Position numbers and translations under genes: made by a program. From Tricholoma matsutake (lineage: Eukaryota; Basidiomycota; Agaricomycetes; Agaricales; Tricholomataceae), in the NCBI GenBank assembly GCA_026075535.2, contig AP026546.1:10540001-10604000 (forward strand): a DNA stretch of 64,000 bases, given 5' to 3'. Below, piece after piece: positions 22,649 to 34,090 of the stretch. Numbering within the stretch: position 1 is the stretch's first letter; every line of letters begins with the position of its first letter. The notes beneath the pieces were generated by a model. It was given only the letters and a program-made list of their open reading frames with translations, did not search any database and was not told the origin of the DNA.

Positions 22649-23495
22649 TTAGATTCTTTGTTTCCCGCTGAAGTTCTTCCCTGCAGCAGCTTTCTGCTTT
22701 TGTAGTCGAGCACGTCCAGAAGTGTACTTCAGATGTAACCTGATTATGTCAATGACAGGCCATCCTCTAGAGTAGCTGTTGAGAGCAGGGAATTGCAAAA
22801 CAACCTTTATAGAAAATTAATTACAAACTACCATGAAAAAGGATGATGTACCAAGTCCCAAACAACATGGATAAGAGCAAGACTTTGGCTTGAATAACTC
22901 CGGGTTAGGTACAGGTGCTCATGCATAACATGTTTGACACATTTCTAATATACTTCTTAAGCATGGAATGAAAACATGTGGATGAACAGATAAATACCTT
23001 AAGTTTCACAAAGTCCTTTGGATCCCAGTCCAAAGCATCTTCCAAGTTATATGCACCATGGCCTGGTCGCCCAGCTTCGCCACTAGGTTTTGGGATCTGC
23101 TCATCATCAGAGTCACTTTCTTCTGAAGACAATTCAGAAGAGGTAGAGGGACTCTTGTATCGTGCTGGAGGAGCAGCAGGTTTGGTGGTTGACTTTGGGC
23201 GATTACCACGACACAAAATAGGCTTCACATAAGGTGGATGTTGTAAATTGACTGTGGGAGCTGATGATGTTTCTGCTGTGGAACCAAGATGGAGATGGCT
23301 GATTTCCTCCTGTGCAAGAACCTTCTTGGGGGTGCAAGTGAGGGTTCCTAACTCTGTTTGAGCAAGGGGGATAGGAAGAGTCGGGGGTGGAGTGCTAGGC
23401 TCGAAGAAAGGATCAATTACTGAGAAAAAGGCCATCAAGGTGGGTATACATTGACTATAGGATGGCAATATGAATGGGCTATCGGTGGGTGCCAA
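22649..23495 (-). pseudogene. Mushroom transposon-associated hypothetical gene
   Basis: The 5' part is Pro/Ser-rich and leads to an acidic run (SSEESDSDDEQIPKPSGEAG), then RPGHGAYNLEDALDWDPKDF, after which a good 5' splice site (AAG|GTATTT, 22998/22997) ends the exon. The last exon follows an AAAG acceptor near 22805 and reads FPALNSYSRGWPVIDIIRLH, then LKYTSGRARLQKQKAAAGKN, stop at 22649-22651. GRPG.GAYNLE...W and YS.GWPV.D.I...LK are signature blocks of a repetitive Agaricomycete family linked to transposons. A middle exon is not visible, so the copy may be defective. Function unknown. Confidence 0.6.
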
Positions 23496-23770
23496 CAGTG
23501 GCCTGACACCAATATATGTACAAAAATCTATGTATTTCTATATTTGGTTTTTGAATTGGAATGAAACAATAACTCCCAATGGTTCCATTCTGCCAATGAC
23601 AACAATAGCAATGTCCTCTTAGTTAAGGACTCATTGCTGAGGAAACGTCAACAATTAGCAAACAGGGATGACTGGCATGACACGGAATGGTGATGTGAAG
23701 AAGATATAAGAGCAATGCGAGACACGAAAGTATCCTTATAATCCCATCACCACCAATGCCACATTGAGAT

Positions 23771-25477
23771 ATGCTATCCTTCTTTGACAAGTTCAACAGC
23801 CATCTGGTTGTGAAACTGGATGGACACATAGGTCCAGTCATAAGCCTCACCCTATCGCCAAATGTAAACCTTCTCACTACCGGGGGTAAGTCACTGGACA
23901 CTGGTCCAGCATTTAATTGACTGTTAAAAGGAGCTCATGGAATCAAAGTTTGGGACATCAAGACTTATGACCAGCTCATCATTCCTCAGCAGCCCTTCAA
24001 TGCCTGAGCACAAGTAAGTTGCACAGCATGGATAACTCGCAGGAATGAAGCTTTCGACACTTTATGTTATGGAAATGCACTTGGTTGGCTGGTCTTTCTG
24101 CAACACCGACCAAACAAGGTCAGTAACAATATTCTGGATGCAGCAGAGCTTGATATGAGACATAAGGACACTTCGAGATCATTTACTCAGTGCGCATTGC
24201 AAAAGGTGGCGAGATATTATGCATTGCTGCCGATACCTCAGGCAGATCATCAACTTGCATTGCCACCAGTACCAGGGATAACTGTGTTCTCATTTGGACT
24301 TTCAATTCCAGTAGCAGGAAACTTCAACCGCTGCATGCTGGTAGCTACAGTGATGGTAAGGATATTATACCCAAAGGCCTTGCATTTGCAGACAATCCTA
24401 TGAAAGACTTGCATGTCTTTGGGTTGCACGATGGTGCAGTGTGAGTCACAACTAGAATGGTACATGTTGTCTGTTCACCAATCCTACATTCAGGCATACA
24501 TATGGGGGAAATGATGGAAAATGGATAACAACAGTGAAATTGGGTTCCAAAATGTGAGTTGTTCAAAGGAAATCAACAGCATCAATGCTAATCATACCAA
24601 GTGGAAATGCTGCAGTTGACCTCCAGCGTGGGTTATGCATCATGGATAATGTGGGAAATGGATTCAATCTCTACAAACTTGACAGGGGCGAGTTTATATG
24701 AACATTTGCAACAAAAGACCCACGGAAAACATATCCAAAAGGAGTGTGCTTCATGTCTGACTCGTGCATTGTCATTGCTGGCAGTGACCATGGTTTGGTC
24801 TATATCTTTGAGAGAAAGAGTGGGTGGTGTTTGGATACTCTCAAGCACACAAGCGAAGAAGGAGTGCAGACAATGACCATGAGTAAAATAGTGAAATCGA
24901 AAGGATCGGCTCCAATGAGAATGATATAGACATTTCATAATGATGGAAAGACTACGATCATGAGTGCCTCGGCAAGCAGCTGCACTGCTATGCCAATAGT
25001 GGAAGCATCCTGCAAGCACTGAGCACACCAGTGCAAAGAGCTGCACCATTACTGCTGTCATCGATGTTATTGTGTGGTCTCTCATGCTGGTCACTGCAAC
25101 GGCACATGTCTATGGCATCATGAAGACCCATGTGAGTAAATTGTATGCCTTCCACGGGTATTCTTGACAAGCACCCCTAGTTTGAAAGTACATTTCCGGT
25201 AGTGTGGCCACACACACAGATGGGCAGATGCAATACTGGAGTACAAGAAGTAGCCCCTAGAGCACCACACCAGATACAATTGCAGAAAGAGCAGGGAAGG
25301 CATCAGGTGACAGAAGATCATCATCCACAAAATCATGAATATGTTATGAACTCAGCTGATTTGAGGGAAATGATAGAGAAAATAGTAGAAATGATAGCTG
25401 AGACAAGGGTAATGAGTGGGAACAATGCTCCCCCCAAACCAGAGATGGAACAGAAGAAGGATGTCATAGTCATATAG
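23771..25477 (+). pseudogene. WD40-repeat protein pseudogene
   Basis: Beta-propeller protein of a type expanded in mushrooms. It starts MLSFFDKFNSHLVVKLDGHI with a first WD blade (GHIGPVISLTLSPNVNLLTT). An intron (GTAAGT at about 23886, ATTGAC branch-like site) leads to GIKVWDIKTYDQL. Further blocks are GEILCIAADTSGRSSTCIAT, PKGLAFADNPMKDLHVFGLH, NAAVDLQRGLCIMDNVGNGF, LYKLDRGEFI*TFATKDPRK and AGSDHGLVYIFERKSGWCLD. The end reads DLREMIEKIVEMIAETRVMS. A TGA at 24699-24701 replaces an expected Arg (CGA); a second TGA sits at about 24005. Several frame changes also occur. No catalytic role is expected, and the partner is unknown. Confidence 0.7.
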
Positions 25478-25597
25478 GCAATCCCATTGGTTGTATCCTT
25501 ATATATAGAAATAATGAGTTTATTCTGACTTGGCCACCTCCAGCAGAAGGTAGGAAGTCCACCAACGTTGATGCATGATGGGACCGTGGGGCACAAG

Positions 25598-26044
25598 GAG
25601 TGGAACTGCAGATGCAATGGTGCAATGGTACGATTAACTCGCTACTGGTGGCAACAGGTAAATCAATATACATTAGACAAGACAGAGGGCAGGGGAGATG
25701 GCTTACAGAATTGCAATGGGTCATGGCACAAGAAATGAGCCATCAGTATTGCAGAACATGGAGAATTTTGCCCAGTTAACTGCAACGAAGGTACGAGACC
25801 ACTAAGACCCTGGAATGAGGTGAGCCAAAGAATGGGGGTAAGGGTTGGCAAGGATGTTGTAGATGTGCCTTGGCTCAGTTAACTGCAGCCAAGGAGTTGC
25901 GATGTGGTGGTCGATGACTAGATGAAATGACAGTCATACAAGTTGTGTCATGTCGAAGAGTGGAACTGCAGATGCAATGGTGTGATTAACTCACTACTGG
26001 TGGCAACAGGTAAATCAATATACATTAGACAATACAGAGGGCAG
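25598..26044. repeat. Direct repeat pair flanking 265 bp
   Basis: 25598-25692 and 25958-26044 share GAGTGGAACTGCAGATGCAA, CTACTGGTGGCAACAGGTAA and ATCAATATACATTAGACAA, with one 8-9 bp length difference. The second copy ends exactly where the LTR at 26045 begins. The spacer holds an inverted copy of the GTTAACTG repeat core seen at 17.5 kb. No gene. Confidence 0.65.
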
Positions 26045-26467
26045 TGTAAGGGGACTAGAGGGTGTCCCACGTGTTTCTCCTATTTTTTATGTTCGACCTA
26101 TATTTTTTCTCGCCTTGTTTCCTTCTATTCTTCATTTTCTATGATTTTTCCCTTATTTTATTACTAATTTCCCTTTCTATCACATTTGTGCATGTTGACA
26201 GTTTTATATTTAGAGACAGAGTACCCTTCCAACATCTACCCCTTGGTATTATGTCATGCGGTGGCCTTGATTAGCCTATCTCTGCCTTTTCTATTTTTAG
26301 TTATTATTTGATTTTTGCAGTTTTCACATATACTGGGCACTGGCAAAGGGATCTTTAGAGTTTTCTCTCTGGATTTCCCTTTGCTAGGTGCACCCCCAAT
26401 CCCTGTATTATGTAGCATAATTTTAACTTCGGATTTCCCTTTGCTAGAGGCTGAGGTTGCCCTTATA
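26045..26467 (+). mobile_element. LTR of a TGTAAGG-type gypsy family, copy 1
   Basis: A 423-bp sequence starting TGTAAGGGGACTA and ending GGTTGCCCTTATA. It is homologous end to end with 34747-35172 on the opposite strand. Shared interior landmarks are GGATTTCCCTTTGCTAG (twice), CCTTGGTATTATGTCATG and a TATATTTAGAGACAGAG-like segment. No matching target duplication: the flanks are GGCAG and ACCAT. No internal element is attached on either side. Confidence 0.75.
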
Positions 26468-26539
26468 ACCATCGCATCAAGTTTGTTTCCCATGATCCCT
26501 ACAGTCTAGATCCCATACAAATTGTTGTGGATTCAATCC

Positions 26540-27000
26540 AGCTCGCTTAGACAAGTAAGGAAAAGTTATTCCAGGTCGGTTTGACACAGGACTCATCAAT
26601 TACAAAAATGGCAGTGTCCGTGGGGTTAAAGGCCAGTTCACACGTGCAACTCGGTTTGCATCATGATTTTTAACAGAACCATATCATTAGGTCATTGGGT
26701 TGGATGGATACACTGTGTCTTCACTCTTCCTCAACTGGCTCTCAAACAGTGGTTCTCAGCACTTCAAGTTCGGCATGCACCTCCGAAATACCTCGCATAT
26801 GTAGAGTGGTTCACACCATTTCCAGCTTCGGCTGACCCCAGTCACCATCTATACAAAATTTCAAAACACTGTATCCATGATGAGCTACAAGCCAGCATTG
26901 TACCAGTCCAACTGATACGTCAGAGTGTTCACTTATTTCCAAAGTTTGTCCTATTGCACCAGAAGAATGGAAATTGAGTAATGTACTAGATCTATGTCAA
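26540..27000 (+). pseudogene. Plavaka-type transposase, C-terminal fragment
   Basis: Tail of a DNA transposase of the kind annotated as Plavaka in mushrooms. Readable: RFDTGLINYKNGSVRGVKGQ (about 26575-26635), HWVGWIHCVFTLPQLALKQW, PPKYLAYVEWFTPFPASADP, HHLYKISKHCIHDELQASIV and PVQLIRQSVHLFPKFVLL, stop at 26975-26977. HWVGWIHCVF where H.VGRIRCVF is usual shows Arg-to-Trp/His changes. The catalytic DDE portion is absent and the LTR at 26045-26467 lies just upstream. Confidence 0.65.
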
Positions 27001-27128
27001 ACCTTCTTTGTCAATTGCTTTTCTGACCGCTTTCCTTATTCTAACTTGTTCTGACTTCAATTACATGCTACAGTTATCTTCAATGCTTATTATGATCTCC
27101 ACTTACATGCCAAGCATATGTAATGGTT

Positions 27129-27739
27129 GAGGACATCTGTGTCCTAGATGTGGCTGGGCATCTGTCTGGCTGTCTGGCTGTCCGGCTGTCCGACTTTTGT
27201 TCTCATGCTAATGTAGGGTTAAGGTTAACCATGGGCAAAACTTACACAGCTACTTGTCAACTACAGAATTTTTGGCTGCAGTGCAGCAGATTGAGTTGAA
27301 TGCGACTTCAGTTTGTATTGAAATCTATGCAAATCAGTTTTGGATTTAACTGAAATTTACAAATTGTAGGTCAAACACAAATGAAGCTCTGGCCACACCG
27401 GAATTCAAGGCAAATCACTACCAAAGGTGTCATCAATACAAGATGTATTATCCACATATTTTTCTAATCACTGGCTCCTGTATTTTCTGGCTAATATTTG
27501 TACAATACTACTTATATTCTCAGTACATCTATTGTCAGATACTGTATGGTGGACTTATGAAAATTCTCAGCAAGTCTACATACTTAATGAGATTGATCAA
27601 GAAATCCCACTTACTGCTGAGTGTCGTTGATGTAGGAATGTGGGGTGAAAGATGTGGCAGTGCAAAAACCTGTGCAAACAGTCGGACAGCTGGACAGCCA
27701 GTGTCACAGTTGGATGGACTTTCTAGGACACAGACTTTC
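27129..27739. mobile_element. MULE-like MITE (611 bp)
   Basis: Flanked by the direct repeat TGTAATGGTT (27119-27128 and 27740-27749). A 9-10 bp duplication is the mark of Mutator-like elements. Inverted ends both begin GA and share TCTGTGTCCTAGA. Further in, GGCTGTCCGGCTGTCCGAC (27176-27195) pairs with GTCGGACAGCTGGACAGCC (27682-27702). The inverted match therefore extends imperfectly over about 70 bp. The interior is non-coding. Confidence 0.75.
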
Positions 27740-27749
27740 TGTAATGGTT

Positions 27750-29332
27750 CAATTTTTTTTCATTTACCATGTAAAAGTAAAAAGCTGAGGGATGAATGCA
27801 ATTTAAATGGTAAATAAGTGTGATTACCAGAATTACCATCTCGTTCTTGGTTCCTTCCCCTGGTAACTCAAATTCCTGGTAATCTGTCGGGAATTTAGAC
27901 CTAATTAGGAAATCAGGTTTTTTGTGATGTAGATACTTACTCAACATTTGTCGCGATGTCACGTCTATGAATTACTTAGATCATGTTCTGCTAGCTACCA
28001 AGGTCACTGCTGAATCACATCACCTGACATTGGATGAGTATGGGTTTTGTCTACCTTAGTTCCCCTCGATCAAATTGAGCCCTGTAAGTGTTAATGGAAA
28101 CCTTATCTGCCATGTCTTTGGCAACTTATAAGGCAATAGCTGCGGGTATGCCTACAGATTCCAAATGTCGCAGACATTCGCAATCTGTTTGATAGTGGAG
28201 GTCATGAAAGGGGCCAGCCCATAAATACGATTGATGATTTAAGTAATGGAGGCTGAAGGTATATGCATGGTTGATCCATTGGGGAGGTACAGTCGTGGAC
28301 AACCAAACATGACAATTTTGATATCTCAAGAACGACAATTTTTTAGGGAAAACTAACTTCAGATTCAGATTCAAGGAAGCCAAATATGTCTAAAACATAC
28401 CTCCGAAGTTTTTCCCATCAGTATTTTGGGTGAAAATTTTCAAAGATTTCAGGGCTTTTGAGTGAATAGATCACCTCCTTTGGTGATCTGGATGTCATCA
28501 AATAATGATTACAGCTAAATTCAGAATGACAGACAGGTCCTAAAAAATTGCACACTTTGCAGTTCTGAATTTTGATAGAATCTAAGCCTATTTCAGGTGT
28601 CCCCAAGCTAGGCTAGAGGTCTGGCACTAGCCAGCAACATCAATTTTTGTTAAAAAGCCCTTGGAAATCAAAACTTTGGCACCCACAATTTTTTATGACC
28701 CACCTATTGTTTTGGATCTAGCTGTATCACGCTCAAATAGGTGTCAGAGTCACATCAAAAATCAACACATTACATTTTACTTCATTACCTAAGCTTGGCT
28801 AAAGTGCTCAAGGAGGATGGTGTCAATATCTCATAAATGAGAAATTTCTTGACCATATAGACTTTACTATTGAATCTAGGGTATTAAGCCATGTCAATAA
28901 ACACCCTTGGAACATTTTTACACAAGAGACCTCAGCTCTGTGCTGGCTGCAGACCATTGTCAGCTAATGTGTGGGAGGATCCAGGTCATCAGATGTCATC
29001 TTCAGCACACGTTGATCAAACACATCCTAAACAGAGCCAAAAAGTCCCCAAAAGCCCAAAATAAGAACTGCAGGAGTGCCAAAGGGAGAGGTAGAGTGTG
29101 CTGATAAATCAAATTGCTATTTTAGGCAATGCATAATTATTTTTTTCTGACACAGGAACACACTATTTTGGTTTATACTTGTCAGATCCATATCCAGCTC
29201 TTCAAAAGGTGTCGATTGCACTATTTTTCAGGATTTTTAGATGAGATTTCGTGTCTGGCCAAATTTTTGGGGCAAAAATTTTCATTTCAACAGCTGTGCA
29301 GGATCGGCTTGTGCAATTCAACTTAATAGGTC
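27750..29332. other. No gene recognised
   Basis: AT-rich, decayed sequence. Minus-strand frames at 27723-27962 and 28126-28383 are short and unrecognised. Several AAATTTTC/GAAAATTTT blocks recur (28310, 28430, 29265). I see no RNA gene, LTR or MITE ends. Confidence 0.4.
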
Positions 29333-30970
29333 CTAAATACATTGTTTGTGCATTAAAATGGACAATCTGACATGTGAGCTGGTGTCCATAATTGGACTAA
29401 ACTTTTTGTTGTGTTTGTTTGTCTGCGACTGTATCCCATGATGGATGAGGTGGTGGGCCACCTTATCTGTGGTGAGTCTGGGCACCAGCTTTTCATAGTA
29501 GGGTTGAATGGTGAGTATCACCAGAGTGCTCGATGAAATGTGTGTTGGGATGGGATGCATTCCAGATGCTGATGACCTCATGATAGTACCCAGGGAGTGA
29601 CACCATACATCCATAGAGTCTCATAAAATTGGACCAGAAAGATATGGAATGAGGACCAAGTGCACATCCCAATGGATACCCAAACATGCTTCAATGGTCT
29701 GCTTGGAGGGCCATGTTCATAGCAATGCCATGAATAGTGTTGCTGCTACCGAGGCATCAGTGGTGCATTGTGTATTGGGCCACAAGGTCAATGTCCAGTA
29801 ATTGCTCAATGGGTACGGGTGGTAGTCCTGCACCACTGGTCTTGTTCTGTCAATTACCCATGAATGTGTCTTCGTCCCAATGGATGGGGAAGTCTTCCCA
29901 CAACTGTTGATTATGGGGCAAGGCTTGTAAACCTTGTGTAAGTAGACATCATTGTTCAATATTTCTTGCATAGCTAGGTCCCGGAGCTCTGGTACAAAAC
30001 CACCAGCGATGCAGTGGAATTCTGACAGCAACCGGTAGGCTTCAACGCGATCAACACTGGATTCCTTTGTGTCATTAATGAAGTGTACTCCTTGAGACAC
30101 CTCATAGGGGTTCATGGGAAACCTTTGAGGTAGGTATGAATACAGATGTTGGTTGCCATCAGTCATGTATGACATATCCATACAACCCTTGTAGTTGCTT
30201 GCTACTGCTGCAGTTTTGCCAGCATATACTTGGTTGGACCTGATAGAAGAGAAGATGAAGTGGCTGGGCATCATCCATAGCTCATTGTCCCGTTCATGCT
30301 TCTCATTAACGATGACTACACCCAACCCATCTGGGATATGGCTGGGTCGACTTTTGGCGAAGCATTTTTGAGAGGCAGCGAATTCCTGTTTCGTGGCCTC
30401 TTTGTGTTTTGCATTGCCATCATCATCAGAGCTGATACCGTCTGAACTATCAGAGTCAGGTTCATGTTCATTCGGTTGTGGTGTCTCCACAACGGGTTCA
30501 TTGGGTCGAGTTAACATTGGTTTCAAAGCCTTGGGTATACAAACCACAATAGGTGCAGGTGTAGGAGTGGGTGTAGGTATAGGTGCAGGTGCAGACACAG
30601 GTGGGTATTATGGTTGGTAGACATTGTGACATGGTCGACACTCAGCATTAGGTATGTTAAGGATGGGAGGTGGTGTCCTCCATCTAGCTGGAGAGTGATG
30701 ATGTGATGGGGGTGATTCTCTATGTCAAAGGGGTGGAGACTTGGCAGCGTGGTGGGGGTGAGTTCCTATGTTGAGGAGGTGGAGAGTCACAACAGTGTGG
30801 TGGAGAGCAAGGGTGGTAATGGTCTCCTTGGTATGGAGGAGATCCCAGTGGGGTTGGTTGGATGCTGGTGGGCACACTCTGCCACTCATGCATTCAAACT
30901 TTCAAAGCACTTTGGTTCAGTGACATGCGGGAGTAGGATTTTCTGTATAAGTAGAGGTGCTGGAAATGCT
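29333..30970 (-). pseudogene. Hypothetical protein with Pro-rich N-terminus
   Basis: The longest uninterrupted block is 29717-30598: a PAPIPTPTPTPAP repeat, an acidic Ser/Asp stretch (EPDSDSSDGISSDDDG), then folded-looking sequence (HIPDGLGVVIVNEKHERDNE, AVASNYKGCMDMSYMTD, YEVSQGVHFINDTKESSVDR, ELRDLAMQEILNNDVYLHKV). After the stop the protein continues in another frame to about 29333 (SSTLVILTIQPYYEKLVPRL). Upstream to 30970 the minus strand is very Pro/His-rich. I know this only as an unnamed mushroom family type. No catalytic motif seen. Confidence 0.5.
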
Positions 30971-31403
30971 TAAAAGAAGAGCAAACATACCTTGGTCAGT
31001 CTGATGAGCACCAGCGCGTCTCATTACTACTGCTCCTTCTACCATCATTCTTACATCATAAAACCCAGCTATAGACGATCGAGCATGCTGTAGAACTAGG
31101 AGTTAATACAACTATATGGTAGAAAATATTGATGTACATGCACACAGGTACCTTCCCCTAGCATCCCCACCAATGGTACAAACTGTCCATATATGCGCCG
31201 AAATCGAACCGTAGAAAGTGATAAGAGTTCTGTTGAAATTTGATTGTCAGTCTATAGTGATGGGAACATTACTTGGTGTTGGGGAGTTGGAAGAGGGCGT
31301 GGTGAATGGGTGTAACTGTGTAAGTATATGAAGAATATGGAGGAGCATTATTTATATCTGTTTGACTGGGCCTTCACGCTCTTAGGTAACGGTGACTTGG
31401 ACC
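30971..31403. other. Boundary and likely promoter region of the 31.4-kb gene
   Basis: From about 31000 the sequence changes character, with CG dinucleotides becoming frequent (ACCAGCGCGTCTC, GACGATCGAGC, GGTAACGGTGAC). No frame. It probably holds the 5' untranslated region and promoter of the gene starting at 31404. ACCATG is a good start context. Confidence 0.5.
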
Positions 31404-32749
31404 ATGACATCCAAAAGACAACGACGTGACGCGAGCGGACGAGATATGCCCACAGACACTCCTGATACACCAGAGGCCGCTGTGGCTGTTATACGCAAGC
31501 TCATGAGTAAGTTCGGTGTCATGTTGGAAGACGATGACTCAGGTCTGTCGCTATCTCTGTCTTGGCGTCTGATGTGCTAACGACCGTAGAACATGGCGTG
31601 GGAGTTAGTTTCTCCAAAGCCAAAGTCACATATGCTGAAACTGCTCCTCTCGTAGGACTTGATCCTTTCAAGTCATTGAAAGACATCACGACCTTTGAGA
31701 TCCGCCGCTCTCGGATTCCCACATATCTTTTCAAGTCAATCGTGACGGACATGGATATGATGTTGATGCAGTACGGTCCCCCTCCTGAGCATCTCACGGA
31801 AGAGGCGAGATCGAGGTTCTTTTCTCCGGTGCGAATAATCTAATTCTCTCGCGCCCTCGAAAGTTCACCGCAACCATCAGGTTTTCAGCCACCTGGTTAC
31901 ACAGTTCAATTTCATGCTGAGGAATAACCCAGAGACTACGATCGACGGTCGCATTGGTACGCAGGGTCGTATCGAGTACTTCTTCCAAACATTTGGCGCT
32001 GTCGCGATTCTCTTTATTCAGATGAAGCTCAAAGTGGGAAATGACGCGGAACGTTTGAAGGCTATTGCTCAGGTTATAGCTGAATGTGATGGTAAGCCTC
32101 GTACGTCTCAGGCTTACCATTTCTGCTCCTGACCTGGATGTACAGGCTGCGACCTCAATAACTCCACCCAAAATTTTTCTCTACCTATCCACTGCATTTT
32201 TACGGATGGCTGGGCCTTCGAATTTTTTAAGTTCGAAAGAAACCCAAATCCAATTTTTATCCGTGGCTGCTTTCCTGGAGATCCGGCGCACCTCCGGCGT
32301 GGCCTGAAAGTACCCGACTTTACGGCCATGAAGACTTCTCTTCCTTTTATTCTCCAGCTTCGCTGCGCATGGGGGATTATCTTTGATGTGATGCTGAGCG
32401 CATATATCGCAGGCTTGACGGCGTATTATGATCGATCGGAAGACAAGGGAAAGAACCAGGGTTCGAAGAGACCGAGTTTACATGGATGGGATCGAGCGCT
32501 TCAATCGGCTAAACGTGCGTTGGCAGCATTTAGGGAGGCTGAGGATCAGCGCGAGGGTGGTGATCTTGATTCTGCGGATACGATCGTTGATGAAGCACTT
32601 CTTGCACTACAGGAGAGGTATAAATTCTACTCGTCTGCACGTCTGTCAATCATTCCTTACTCTTTCTCAGTACAGGGGCAGTGCCGACTGTATACACATC
32701 TGACCTCATCATGAAGGACTGGGATAACGTTGAGGTTAGGAAGGGATGA
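31404..32749 (+). CDS. Intact five-exon gene, Agaricomycete PD-(D/E)XK-like family
   Basis: Exons 31404-31542, 31590-31828, 31881-32091, 32146-32617 and 32671-32749 join through four GT-AG introns of 47-54 bp into 1140 nt, 379 residues, with no stop. The first intron has a clear CTAAC branch site. Signature blocks: GRIGTQGRIEYFFQTFGAVA (149-168), ILFIQMKLKVGNDAERLKAI (169-188), AQVIAECD (189-196), FKFERNPNPIFIRGCFPGDP, RPSLHGWDRALQSAKRALAA, and the C-terminus VYTSDLIMKDWDNVEVRKG. This is a multi-copy mushroom family of unknown role. E158, the Q173-M-K175 triplet and Q190 are arranged like a PD-(D/E)XK nuclease core, with the usual acidic residue before x-K replaced by Gln. That fold assignment is my inference, and the protein may be inactive as a nuclease. 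Confidence 0.8.
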
Positions 32750-33340
32750 TCTCGCGCCTTTATTGTTTTTCACACATGAATTAATTCGCCAATACGTTAT
32801 TGCCCTTGATGAAATGAAATATTACAGCTGTCTTCCCTTTCTTTCCCTTTCTGATTCTCGACTCTCGACTGGTATTTTACTTCGTTTTCGTGGTAGGTGT
32901 GGATGCGGTAGTCTGAATTGTATTGGGTAAGTTGCTCGACTACTTCGTTTTTCGCATTTCTCATGGTTTATGTTGATGTCATCACCATGGCCTTCAATTT
33001 ACGAATCCGGTCTTGTGGAGATCAATATCGTTCTGAGACGGATACCTGATCCCATAATCAGCAGTTTGCCAGCAGTCTACTTAGTTATATCCATGGTTAC
33101 GAATAGGTTTCCGAGTCATTACCTGCATGTCCTATATCATGATTGTTGTCTATGTCTCCAAGCACTTGTAGATATCATTCATGTCCGTCGCTCAACGCTA
33201 CATATACTAAGTGTTCTCCCGCATTAATACTAGTCCCCCTACACGGTCACCTCGTACTATCTACAAAAGCTTTCTCCATCATACCAGGTGTGAACAGAAC
33301 GGAAGGGAGCAGAGGTCGTGGCGGTGGTGAGCAGAGAATG
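32750..33340. other. Intergenic, no gene recognised
   Basis: Between the convergent gene ends. CG content by eye remains high. Short frames only. Confidence 0.4.
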
Positions 33341-33677
33341 TCACAGCTGATGGTCGTGTGGTATGTTAACGTCATTGGTGGCCACACGGGCGCCAGCTAG
33401 TGCTGCAGTCGCTGTCACCCAGGTGAGTAAGGGGAGGGAGAGGAACTGGAAAGCCACGTACCTTTTAGTTCGTGTTTTGGGACAGTGGCGTCTTGGAGGA
33501 GGGATCGCTCTATTGCATCACGGGACACCCTGCCGGAGATGACATTTTTGAGCTGGAAACTTCCTGTCAGCAGTTAGCGTTCAGTGAGGCGCACGCTTAG
33601 AAGCTGACTCGGGCTCGGAGAATACTAACACCTCTGACTCCCCAGTGAATGATAACTGTTGAGGTTTCCTTGTACAT
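33341..33677 (-). CDS. Possible small three-exon gene, 69 residues
   Basis: Exons 33632-33677, 33462-33563 and 33341-33402 join through GT-AG introns of 68 and 59 bp into exactly 210 nt. The protein starts MYKETSTVIIHWGVRG, continues SFQLKNVISGRVSRDAIERS and ends ARVATNDVNIPHDHQL, with no internal stop. I do not recognise the family. Evidence is the consistent phase across two canonical introns inside the CpG-retaining island. It could instead be the 3' part of a longer gene with 5' exons beyond 33677, or a chance assembly. Confidence 0.4.
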
Positions 33678-33934
33678 CTGTGAATATGTTTAACTCTCTA
33701 GACAGCTTGAAGACAGATAAAGAGACTTTGGCATTACATGTTCGGGATGCGGGCTGCTCATTGTAGGCAGGTATATATTGGCAACGAGGACGGGATGCCA
33801 ACACAATCATGGCTGTGACGCATTGTCAGTGAACTAATCACGTGTTAACCCATGATCGATCCAGAATACTCAGATCCTGTGCACGGCCTTCGAGAAGTCC
33901 TTTATGCCAGTGTAGCTGCATCGTTCCTCTCGCC

Positions 33935-34090
33935 ATGGTCGCCAGCAACTCAGACAACCCGAACTATGCACTTCTTCAATCTGCAAAGCTTGGTTTCGAC
34001 CACCTGTTCTCGAATGATATAGTCCGCGCTAAGGAGGACTTTGCGCAGGGTAGCATCAGGAAAATCCAAAATTTTCTTAATGACACTTAG
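33935..34090 (+). pseudogene. IML2-like (DUF3808) protein, first exon only
   Basis: ATG at 33935 in good context opens MVASNSDNPNYALLQSAKLG, then FDHLFSNDIVRAKEDFA. This resembles the N-terminus of fungal outer-membrane IML2/DUF3808 proteins (a short lead, then LGFDHLFSND). After about 34050 the sequence runs into a repeat rich in CTTAG/CTAAG and the frame stops at 34090. The remaining ~500 or more residues are absent, so a transposon-borne segment has truncated the gene. Recognition is by memory of the family start and is tentative. Confidence 0.4.

Noticed and set aside
24633..25094. Minus-strand frame of 153 codons
   Set aside because: Antisense of the WD40 pseudogene.
26045..26467. MITE with TAAGGG inverted ends
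   Set aside because: The second copy shows a 5-bp target duplication and a TG start, so LTR is the better explanation.
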